Source: an uncultured Eubacteriales bacterium (lineage in GTDB: Bacteria; Bacillota; Clostridia; Christensenellales; CAG-314). From it: 64,000 bases of DNA. Location of the stretch: positions 62,001-126,000 of the forward strand of contig UQVY01000002.1 of NCBI GenBank assembly GCA_900544545.1. The letters run 5' to 3'. A program made the translations under genes and the position numbers. Under the pieces are notes generated by a model. It was not told the origin of the DNA. It made no database searches and was given only the letters and a program-made list of their open reading frames with translations. Positions 8,401-20,304 of this stretch are shown one piece after another. Every line of letters starts with the position of its first letter. Position 1 is the stretch's first letter.

Positions 8401-10485
8401 TTATTTTATTCCGAGTAATTTCTCTTTTACCGATTTCGGGACTTCGCAGTAGCTTCCGAATTCCATCGAGAACGTTCCTCTTCCCTGCGTCGAACCTCTG
8501 AGCGCGGTTGCGTATCCGAAAAGTTCGCTGAGAGGCGCGGTCGCGTAAACGATCATAACGCCGTTACGAAGCTCCGTTCCGACGATATTGCCTCGTCTGG
8601 ACGTAATGCTTCCCATAACCTCGCCGAGATAGTCCTCGGGGACGGTTATCTCGACCTTCATAAGCGGTTCGAGAATATAAGGATCGCACTTCTTCATAAC
8701 CTCTTTGAAAGCCATAGAACCTGCGATCTTGAAAGCCATTTCGTTACTGTCGACTTCGTGGAAACTTCCGTCGTAGAGAACCGCCCTGAAGTCAACCGTT
8801 TCGAATCCCGCAAGCGCGCCGTTATGCGCGGCTTCCTGAATACCCTGATTGACCGGCTCGATATATTCCTTGGGAATAGCTCCTCCCACGACTTCGTTGA
8901 CGAATTCGTATCCCTTACCGGGTTCAAGCGGCTCGAGACGAATCTTAACGTGACCGTACTGACCTTTGCCGCCCGACTGCTTGACGTATTTGGCTTCGCC
9001 TTCGCCCGCCTTTCTGATGGTCTCTCTGTAAGAAACCTGAGGCTTTCCGACGTTGGCTTCCACGCGGAATTCGCGCAGCAGTCTGTCTACTATGATATCG
9101 AGGTGCAACTCGCCCATTCCGGCGATAATGGTCTGACCCGTTTCCTGGTCGGTATACGTCTTGAAAGTCGGATCCTCTTCGGCAAGCTTGACGAGAGCCC
9201 CCATCATCTTTTCCTGACCTTGTTTGGTCTTGGGTTCGATTGCAACCTTAATTACGGGTTCGGGGAAGTCTATGCTGGAAAGCAACACCGGAGCCTTTTC
9301 GTCACAGAGAGTATCACCCGTCTGGGTGAATCTCAAACCGACGAGAGCCACGATTTCTCCCGAATACGTTTCTTCTATTTCTTCGCGCTGATCGGCGTGC
9401 ATCTGAAGGATTCTCGCGACGCGCTCTTTCTTGTTTTTGGATGAATTCAGAACGTAGCTTCCGCTCTGAAGAGTTCCGCTGTACACGCGGCAATAAGCGA
9501 ATTTACCGACGAAAGTATCGGCTACGATCTTGAACGCAAGACCGCAGAAAGGCTCGTTGTCGTTGGTTTTACGGACGACGGCTATGTCCCTGTCCTTTAC
9601 GTCGAAGCCCGAAACGTGATCCACGTCCTTGGGCGACGGAAGATAATAGGTAATAGCGTCGAGAAGCTTCTGAATACCCTTGTTTTTATATGCGGTTCCG
9701 CAGAGAACGGGATTGCATTTAAGGGCGATTGTTCCCTTCCTGAGTCCGTCTCTTATCTCGTCCGCGGTAAGTTCCTCGCCGCCGAGATACTTTTCCATAA
9801 GAACGTCGTCTTCGCCCGCAACGAACTCAACGAGAGCGTTTCTTGCGTTTTCGACGGCGTCTTTCATATCCTCGGGAACGGGACCTTCTCTGAATTTCAA
9901 TATATCGGGGTCGTCGTAATAAAAAGCCTTGCGCTCGATAACGTCAACCTGACCTACGAAGGTTTCGGACGCACCGATAGGAAGCTGAACGGGAAGAGCG
10001 TTGCTCTTGAGCCTCGTTCTCATCATATCGATTACGTTTGCGAAATTTGCTCCGTTGATGTCCATTTTGTTAACGAAGGCTATTCTCGGAACATTATATT
10101 TACTTGCCTGATGCCATACGGTTTCGCTCTGCGGCTCAACGCCGCCCTTTGCGCAGAATACCGCTACGGCTCCGTCAAGTACCCTCAGACACCGCTCCAC
10201 TTCGACCATAAAGTCTACGTGACCGGGAGTGTCTATAAGATTGATTCTGTAATCCACGCCGCTGTTCACCCAATGAACGGTGGTAGCCGCGCTGGCTATG
10301 GTTATACCGCGCTCCTGCTCCTGAATCATACTGTCCATTACGGCGTTGCCGTCGTGAACCTCGCCGAGCTTTCTGGTCTTTCCCGTATAATAGAGAATCC
10401 TTTCGCTCGTCGTGGTCTTGCCGGCATCGATATGCGCCATAATTCCTATATTGCGCACTCGCTCGATAGGATACTTTCTCGGCAT
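8401..10485 (-). CDS. fusA: Translation elongation factor G
   Basis: 694 residues, full length. GTPase motifs AHIDAGKTT, DTPGHVDF and NKMD are present, followed by domains II to V with the domain IV stretch YKxxIR-like SYRETIRKAGEGEAKY and GQYGHVKI. It translocates tRNA and mRNA on the ribosome and works with RRF in recycling. The start has AAGGGG before it. It follows rpsG by 78 bases in the str operon order S12-S7-EF-G-EF-Tu. The complete GTPase motifs argue for the canonical EF-G rather than a TetM-like or EF-G2 paralogue. Confidence 0.98.
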   Translation of the reverse strand: MPRKYPIERVRNIGIMAHIDAGKTTTSERILYYTGKTRKLGEVHDGNAVMDSMIQEQERGITIASAATTVHWVNSGVDYRINLIDTPGHVDFMVEVERCLRVLDGAVAVFCAKGGVEPQSETVWHQASKYNVPRIAFVNKMDINGANFANVIDMMRTRLKSNALPVQLPIGASETFVGQVDVIERKAFYYDDPDILKFREGPVPEDMKDAVENARNALVEFVAGEDDVLMEKYLGGEELTADEIRDGLRKGTIALKCNPVLCGTAYKNKGIQKLLDAITYYLPSPKDVDHVSGFDVKDRDIAVVRKTNDNEPFCGLAFKIVADTFVGKFAYCRVYSGTLQSGSYVLNSSKNKKERVARILQMHADQREEIEETYSGEIVALVGLRFTQTGDTLCDEKAPVLLSSIDFPEPVIKVAIEPKTKQGQEKMMGALVKLAEEDPTFKTYTDQETGQTIIAGMGELHLDIIVDRLLREFRVEANVGKPQVSYRETIRKAGEGEAKYVKQSGGKGQYGHVKIRLEPLEPGKGYEFVNEVVGGAIPKEYIEPVNQGIQEAAHNGALAGFETVDFRAVLYDGSFHEVDSNEMAFKIAGSMAFKEVMKKCDPYILEPLMKVEITVPEDYLGEVMGSITSRRGNIVGTELRNGVMIVYATAPLSELFGYATALRGSTQGRGTFSMEFGSYCEVPKSVKEKLLGIK

Positions 10486-10563
10486 ACTTGTTTACCCCTT
10501 TGTCTTTTTTCGTTATAATCGCGGGAATCCGCATCTGTCTGCGGCTGAGCCGCGTTTATATTT

Positions 10564-11034
10564 TTACCAACGATAGTGCGCAAACGCTCTGTTCGCTTCC
10601 GCCATACGGTGAACGTCTTCTTTCTTCTTGAAAGCGCCGCCCGCCTGATTGTAAGCGTCCATAAATTCGCCGGCAAGTCTGAGATTCATTTCTCTTTCCG
10701 AACGTTTTCTTGCTGCGTCAACCAGCCATCTGATGGCAAGCGTCTGACGTCTTTCGGGTCTGATTTCCATAGGAACCTGATAGTTGGAACCGCCGACACG
10801 TCTTGCCTTTACTTCAAGCATAGGCATAACGTTGTTGATGGCCTGATTAAAAACGTCCATCGGCGCAACGCCGAGCTTTTCGGACGAAATCTCAAGAGCC
10901 TTATAGACTATTTCCTGAGCAACGCCTTTCTTGCCGTCCTGCATTACCTGGTTGATGACCTTGGTCACTACCTTGTTGTTATATACCGGATCCGGTAATA
11001 CGTCCCTTTTTGGGACTCCGCTTCTTCTGGGCAT
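10564..11034 (-). CDS. rpsG: 30S ribosomal protein S7
   Basis: 156 residues, the standard bacterial length, beginning MPRRSGVPKRDVLPDPVYNN and containing the GGSNYQVPMEIRPERR 16S-binding region. S7 nucleates assembly of the 30S head. It has an AAGGAGG site. The 151-base gap to rpsL contains a small TTCCCC/GGGGAA hairpin. In E. coli the S12-S7 gap is where S7 represses its own operon; whether this gap works the same way cannot be judged from sequence alone. Confidence 0.98.
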   Translation of the reverse strand: MPRRSGVPKRDVLPDPVYNNKVVTKVINQVMQDGKKGVAQEIVYKALEISSEKLGVAPMDVFNQAINNVMPMLEVKARRVGGSNYQVPMEIRPERRQTLAIRWLVDAARKRSEREMNLRLAGEFMDAYNQAGGAFKKKEDVHRMAEANRAFAHYRW

Positions 11035-11185
11035 GAAATACCTCCTTAAATAATGGTTTTTCGTTGTTCCGATACAGCTAACTCAACGCCTTGGGCGGAG
11101 AACCTTCTTCCCCTCGGGGAATACTGCTTACCGATTGTTACCATTACCTGTACCAATCCGCTGCTGTAATCAGATAGGACGCGCC

Positions 11186-11560
11186 TTATTTCTTGGGGCG
11201 CTTGGTGCCGTATTTGCTTCTGCCCTGACGACGCTTTGCTACGCCCGCAGCGTCGAGGGTGCCGCGTACGATATGATAACGAACGCCGGGCAGGTCCTTT
11301 ACTCTGCCGCCGCGGATAAGAACTACGCTGTGCTCCTGCAAATTGTGGCTCTCTCCCGGAATGTAGCAGGTACCTTCCATACCGTTGGTACGACGTACTC
11401 TTGCAATCTTTCTTAACGCAGAATTAGGCTTTTTGGGCGAAGTGGTCGTAACGTTAAGGCATACGCCGCGTTTCTGGGGACAAGCCTCGAGAAGCGGAGT
11501 CGCGCTCTTGAAAACGATCTTTTCCCTTCCTTGTCTAATCAATTGGTTGATAGTAGGCAT
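11186..11560 (-). CDS. rpsL: 30S ribosomal protein S12
   Basis: 124 residues with the decoding-site segment TTTSPKKPNSALRKIARV, including the lysine at which streptomycin-resistance changes arise in other bacteria, and GGRVKDLPGVRYHIVRG. It is the first gene of the str operon and is preceded by its own promoter at 11628-11656. AAGGAGG lies 7 bases before the ATG. No L7Ae-family gene sits between rpoC and rpsL, unlike many Bacilli. Confidence 0.98.
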   Translation of the reverse strand: MPTINQLIRQGREKIVFKSATPLLEACPQKRGVCLNVTTTSPKKPNSALRKIARVRRTNGMEGTCYIPGESHNLQEHSVVLIRGGRVKDLPGVRYHIVRGTLDAAGVAKRRQGRSKYGTKRPKK

Positions 11561-11627
11561 TTCTTTCCTCCTTTTAATGATGTGTTATATCGATAAACGC
11601 GCTTTCGTGCGTTCCCGACAATGATTC

Positions 11628-11656
11628 ATTATAGCAAATTATTTACTTTCCGTCAA
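11628..11656 (-). promoter_or_regulatory. Promoter of the str operon
   Basis: Minus-strand TTGACG (11651-11656), 17-base spacer, perfect TATAAT (11628-11633), about 68 bases upstream of rpsL. It shows that rpsL-rpsG-fusA can be transcribed separately from rpoBC. No clear terminator was found between rpoC and this promoter. Confidence 0.85.
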
Positions 11657-11813
11657 TCGTTTTACGCCCCTGACAGAAATTTTCACCGAACTTTTGATTT
11701 TCCGAGGGGAATATAATCCTCTCCGTAAAATCAATCGGACGAGCTTTTTCGCTTTAACGGCGTCCCCCGATACGGAACGCCGCTTTTCGGGTCTATACGG
11801 TTTTCGCGGACGG

Positions 11814-15581
<3,768 letters not shown>

Positions 15582-15592
15582 CTGCGCCCTCC

Positions 15593-18500
15593 TTACAGCG
15601 TTTCGTCGTCATCGTCGCCGCCAAAGGCTTTGTCGAAATCAAAATCGTCGTCTTTTTCCTTGGAATCGCCTTCGTCGTCAAAGAAATGCGCGTAATCGTC
15701 GTCTTCGTCCTTTGTTTTGGAATCACCTTCGTCCTCGAAAAGCTGAGTGTAATTGAACTCGTCGCCCTCATCTTCGTCGTCGAATCCGAAAATATCGAGA
15801 ATGGAATCGTCTTCGAGGCTGAGGTTTTCGTCGTCGAATTTAAGGCCGACGTCCTTCCTCTCGTTCTGTTCGCGCATAGTCATTTCCAGCATATCCTGTT
15901 CGTCGTCGCTGGTATCGCGGACTTCGATTTCCTCGTGGTCTTCGCCGAGAACTCTTATATCGAGCGCAAGAGACTGAAGCTCCTTTATAAGGACCTTAAA
16001 GCTTTCGGGAATACCCGGATTAAAGACGTTGTTGCCTTTAACTATACTTTCGAAGGTCTTGACTCTGCCTACTACGTCGTCCGACTTGACCGTCAGAATC
16101 TCCTGAAGAAGATTAGCCGCGCCGTAAGCTTCCAAAGCCCATACTTCCATTTCGCCGAAACGCTGTCCGCCGAACTGCGCTTTACCGCCGAGAGGCTGCT
16201 GCGTCACGAGGCTGTACGGACCGGTACTTCTCGCGTGGATCTTATCGTCGACGAGATGGTTGAGTTTAAGCATATACATATATCCGACGGTAACTCTGTT
16301 TTCAAACGGCATACCCGTTCTTCCGTCGTAAAGCACGACCTTTCCGTCAACCTTTCTGGTCGAGGGATTGTACATACAATTCTGTTCGAAAAGTCCTCTT
16401 ATATCGGCTTCCGTCGCTCCGTCGAATACGGGCGTGGAAACCTTCCAGCCGAGCATCTTCGCAACCAGTCCGAAATGCACTTCGAGGACCTGTCCGATGT
16501 TCATTCGGCTGGGCACGCCCAGAGGATTAAGAACGATCTGAAGCGGCGTTCCGTCCTCCATAAACGGCATATCCTCCACGGGAAGCACGCGGCTTATAAC
16601 GCCCTTGTTTCCGTGACGGCCGGACATTTTGTCGCCGATACCTATCTTACGCTTCTGCGCGATATAGACTCTGACGAGCTTGTTTACGCCCGGATCGAGT
16701 TCGTCTTTGTTTTCCCTCGTGAATACCTTGACGTCTACGACGATACCGCCTTCTCCGTTGGGGACTCTGAGCGAAGTATCTCTGACTTCTCTTGCCTTTT
16801 CGCTGAATATCGCGCGGAGAAGTCTTTCTTCGGGACTGAGTTCGGTCTCGCCCTTGGGTGTAACCTTACCGACGAGAATATCGCCCGGTCTTACTTCCGC
16901 GCCGATTCTGATGATACCGTCCTCGCCGAGGTCTTTAAGAGCGTCTTCGCTCGTATTGGGAATATCTCTCGTGAACTCCTCCGGTCCGAGCTTCGTATCT
17001 CTCGTTTCGGTTTCGTGTTCTTCGATATGAATGGAGGTAAGAACGTCGTCTCTTACGAGTTTTTCGCTGATAAGAACGGCGTCCTCGTAGTTATAGCCTT
17101 CCCAGCTCACGAAGCCGATAAGAATGTTCCTTCCGAGCGCAAGCTCTCCGTTATCCGTGCTGTGGCCGTCGGCAAGAATATCGCCTTTCTTGACGATATC
17201 GCCCGTCTTGGCTATGGGTTTCTGATTAATGCAGGTTCCCTGATTGCTTCTTACGAACTTCTTGAGCCTGTAAACCTCCGCACCGTGTTCGGTATCGAGA
17301 ACGATTCTGTCCGCGTCCACGCTTCTTACGACGCCGTCGCTCTTTGCAATAACCATAACTCCGCTGTCGTAAGCGATTCTATGCTCTATGCCCGTCGCAA
17401 CTATGGGAGCTTCGGGAACGAGAAGCGGAACCGCCTGACGCTGCATGTTGGAACCCATCAGCGCGCGGTTGGTATCGTCGTTTTCAAGGAAGGGAATAAG
17501 GCTCGTCGCAACCGAAACGAGCTGCTTGGGACTTACGTCCATATAATCGACCTCTTCGCGCGAGAAAACGGCTATGTTTTCTCTCTGACGGCACTGAACG
17601 CGCTCGTTTGCAAAGTATCCGTTCTCGTCGAGGGGTTCGTTCGCCTGAGCGACGATATACTTATCTTCCTCGTCCGCCGCAAGATAATCCACTTCGGTGG
17701 TAACGACTTTGTTGACCTTATCCACTCTTCTGTACGGACTTTCGATGAAGCCGTATTCGTTGATTCTCGCATAGGTCGCAAGAGAGGAGATAAGACCGAT
17801 ATTCTGTCCTTCGGGCGTCTCTATGGGGCACATTCTTCCGTAATGGGAATGGTGAACGTCCCGGACGTCGAAGGTAGCTCTTTCTCTGTTAAGTCCGCCC
17901 GGACCGAGCGCGGAAAGCTTACGCTTATGCGTAAGTTCGGCTATGGGGTTGGTCTGGTCCATAAACTGAGAGAGCTGCGAGGACCCGAAGAATTCTTTGA
18001 TTGCCGAAGAAACCGGCCTTACGTTGATAAGAGTCTGGGGCGTGGCTTTATCTATCTCCTGAATAGCCATTCTTTCTCTGATAACTCTTTCGAGTCTCGC
18101 TATGCCTACTCTGAACTGATTCTGCAAAAGCTCGCCTACGCTTCTCACTCTTCTGTTTCCGAGGTGGTCGATATTGTCGTCCGAACTCAACCCGTGCTTC
18201 ATATTAAGGTTAAGACTTACGGTCGCGACGATATCTTCTTTCGTAATGTGCTTGGGAACGAGCAGATCCCGGCAGTCCCTGAGCTCGTTATAAAGCTCTT
18301 CGTCGCTCTTTCCGAGATATTCTCCGAGAATCTCGTCAAGCACCTTCAAATTAGCGTATTCGAGAATCCTGAGGTCTTCTCTCGGATTAAGGTTTTCGAA
18401 ACGTTCTCTGTCTATGGTCGTGAGATAATACTTCAGATCGACTACGCCGTTACCGATAACCTTAACTACGTCGGGTTCGTCGCGGTTGAGTTCTACGCAG

Positions 18501-19996
18501 ACGACTTCCTTTATGCCGGCTTTTTCGATTCTCTTTGCCGTTTCGTCGGTAAGACGAGTTCCTGCTTTGACAACGACTTCGCCCGTTTCGGGATTGACCG
18601 CGTCCTCGGCAATAACCTTTCCGGTTATCGCGTCGGCAAACATCAGGAAGCTCTTGTTTGCGTTATCCACGTAATAACTTGCCTTTTCGGCGGTAACGGG
18701 TTCGTTTTCCTTTATATAAACCTCGCCGTTAAGCTCCAGATCCTTGATCGCAAGGAACTGTTTCGCGTTCGTTCCCGCAACGATAAGGCCTTCGCTCGCA
18801 AGTCTTTCCAAGGCTCTTTCGCCGCTTCCCGAAGCGCGATAAACGAGAAGAACCTTCTCCGCTCCCGTTTCTTCGAAATCGTGCGCCGCGGTCAAACCGA
18901 AAACCGTTCCCGCTTTGGCGACTACCTTTCTTCCTACCTTAACGTCCTCGTAAACCGTCTTTTCCGCTATTCTTTCGGCAAAGCTTCTCTTTATGTGTTC
19001 GCTGAGTACGTAAACGATATTTACGCCGCTGTGCTGAATGGCGTACGCCTTTTCTTCGGTAAGTTTTTCGCCCGCCTGAGCGATAAGCTTTCCGTTCTTA
19101 TATACGTCGCAGGCAAGAGTTCTTCCTTCGATTCTCTTGGCAAGCGAAAGCTTTTTGTTGAATTTATAACGACCGACTCTCGCAAGGTCGTATCTTTTCG
19201 CGTCGAAAAGCAAATCGTTGAGCTGCTTTTTAATACTTTCATCGGTGGGGACTTCGCCCGGACGAAGGCGCTTGTAAAGCTCGATAAGACCTTCTCTTTC
19301 GTTCTTGCTCGAGTCCTTTTCGCAGGTCTTTCTGATCGTCGGATCGTCGAGGAAAAGACCTCTGATTTCGCGGTCGGTTCCTATTCCTATCGCGCGCAGA
19401 AGCACCGTCGAGGGAAGCTTTCTGTTTCTGTCCACGTGAACGTGAAGAATGTTGTTGCCGTCCTGAACGAATTCCAGCCACGCGCCTCTGTTGGGAATAA
19501 CGGTGGTATCGAAAATAGGAGCGCCGTTCTTATCGGTGTTTTTAGCAACGTAAACGCCCGGGGAACGAACGAGCTGAGATACGACTACTCTTTCCGCGCC
19601 GTTGATGATGAAGCTGCCCGTGTCCGTCATAAGCGGGAATTCGCCCATAAAGACTTCCTGCTCGGTGATTTCGCCGGTGTCCTTTCTCGTAAGCTGAACG
19701 TTGACCTTAAAGGGCGCGGCGTAGGTCGCGTCGCGAAGACGACATTCGTTTTCGTCGTATTTGGGCTTCATATCCAGCGTATGCTCGAGGAATTTCAGCT
19801 CGAAGTGATTGGAAAAGTCGGTAATAGGCGAAAAGTCGTCAAAAACCTCTCTGATTCCTTCGTTGATGAAAGCGTCGTAAGACCTCTTCTGAACCTCGAT
19901 AAGATTCGGTATCGGCAGGACTTCCTCGTCCCTTATCTGGGAAAAGGTCTTTCTTTCCGTCCTTCCGTACTTGATAACTCGAATGTTTCGACTCAT
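15593..19996 (-). CDS. rpoB: RNA polymerase beta subunit, with expanded internal region and acidic tail
   Basis: 1,467 residues, against about 1,190 in Bacillus subtilis. Core features are intact: the rifampicin region FFGSSQLSQFMDQTNP with THKRKLSALGPGG, RHGNKGV, and the C-terminal YSLVTQQPLGGKAQFGGQRF. Two additions account for the extra length. Between about residues 285 and 505, after GRYKFNKKL, there are several units such as NPETGEVVVKAGTRLTD...KAGIKEV. The last 85 or so residues form a D/E-rich tail with a 19-residue repeat (FEDEGDSK, FDDEGDSK). Both are in frame and use the same codon style as the core. AGGAG precedes the ATG. Confidence 0.97.
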   Translation of the reverse strand: MSRNIRVIKYGRTERKTFSQIRDEEVLPIPNLIEVQKRSYDAFINEGIREVFDDFSPITDFSNHFELKFLEHTLDMKPKYDENECRLRDATYAAPFKVNVQLTRKDTGEITEQEVFMGEFPLMTDTGSFIINGAERVVVSQLVRSPGVYVAKNTDKNGAPIFDTTVIPNRGAWLEFVQDGNNILHVHVDRNRKLPSTVLLRAIGIGTDREIRGLFLDDPTIRKTCEKDSSKNEREGLIELYKRLRPGEVPTDESIKKQLNDLLFDAKRYDLARVGRYKFNKKLSLAKRIEGRTLACDVYKNGKLIAQAGEKLTEEKAYAIQHSGVNIVYVLSEHIKRSFAERIAEKTVYEDVKVGRKVVAKAGTVFGLTAAHDFEETGAEKVLLVYRASGSGERALERLASEGLIVAGTNAKQFLAIKDLELNGEVYIKENEPVTAEKASYYVDNANKSFLMFADAITGKVIAEDAVNPETGEVVVKAGTRLTDETAKRIEKAGIKEVVCVELNRDEPDVVKVIGNGVVDLKYYLTTIDRERFENLNPREDLRILEYANLKVLDEILGEYLGKSDEELYNELRDCRDLLVPKHITKEDIVATVSLNLNMKHGLSSDDNIDHLGNRRVRSVGELLQNQFRVGIARLERVIRERMAIQEIDKATPQTLINVRPVSSAIKEFFGSSQLSQFMDQTNPIAELTHKRKLSALGPGGLNRERATFDVRDVHHSHYGRMCPIETPEGQNIGLISSLATYARINEYGFIESPYRRVDKVNKVVTTEVDYLAADEEDKYIVAQANEPLDENGYFANERVQCRQRENIAVFSREEVDYMDVSPKQLVSVATSLIPFLENDDTNRALMGSNMQRQAVPLLVPEAPIVATGIEHRIAYDSGVMVIAKSDGVVRSVDADRIVLDTEHGAEVYRLKKFVRSNQGTCINQKPIAKTGDIVKKGDILADGHSTDNGELALGRNILIGFVSWEGYNYEDAVLISEKLVRDDVLTSIHIEEHETETRDTKLGPEEFTRDIPNTSEDALKDLGEDGIIRIGAEVRPGDILVGKVTPKGETELSPEERLLRAIFSEKAREVRDTSLRVPNGEGGIVVDVKVFTRENKDELDPGVNKLVRVYIAQKRKIGIGDKMSGRHGNKGVISRVLPVEDMPFMEDGTPLQIVLNPLGVPSRMNIGQVLEVHFGLVAKMLGWKVSTPVFDGATEADIRGLFEQNCMYNPSTRKVDGKVVLYDGRTGMPFENRVTVGYMYMLKLNHLVDDKIHARSTGPYSLVTQQPLGGKAQFGGQRFGEMEVWALEAYGAANLLQEILTVKSDDVVGRVKTFESIVKGNNVFNPGIPESFKVLIKELQSLALDIRVLGEDHEEIEVRDTSDDEQDMLEMTMREQNERKDVGLKFDDENLSLEDDSILDIFGFDDEDEGDEFNYTQLFEDEGDSKTKDEDDDYAHFFDDEGDSKEKDDDFDFDKAFGGDDDDETL

Positions 19997-20103
19997 ATTG
20001 GAACTCCTATTTCAATAGATGTGTTAACTGTCTTTTATCGCGCCTTTTCGAAAAAAACGCCGTTCAGGCTCTTCCGTCAAAAGGCGATTCTACTCATTAA
20101 ACG

Positions 20104-20132
20104 AGTTTACACCAATTGAAATCAATAGTCAA
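20104..20132 (-). promoter_or_regulatory. Promoter of rpoBC
   Basis: Minus-strand TTGACT (20127-20132), 17-base spacer, TAAACT (20104-20109), about 107 bases upstream of rpoB. rplJ-rplL, which usually precede rpoB, are absent, so rpoBC starts its own transcript here. Confidence 0.75.
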
Positions 20133-20242
20133 GCAAAAAATTCTGTCGAAATGCTAAAAATTTTTAATAAACTTTTTTTTCGCTATTGAAGAAGTCTCTC
20201 GCAGATTTTGAAGCCGAAAAGAGCTTTTCAGGCGGAAAAAAA

Positions 20243-20265
20243 GAGGGAATAAATCCCTCGTTTTT
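20243..20265. terminator. Hairpin with T-runs on both strands in the rpoB / surface-protein gap
   Basis: GAGGGA, a 5-base loop and TCCCTC, followed by GTTTTT on the plus strand and by seven T on the minus strand. It lies between two divergent genes, 40 bases upstream of the plus-strand start codon. It could attenuate transcription of the surface-protein gene or stop antisense transcription toward rpoB. Confidence 0.55.
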
Positions 20266-20304
20266 AATCAATAATAACGATAAAAAGGCATTGAGGAGGT
20301 CAAT

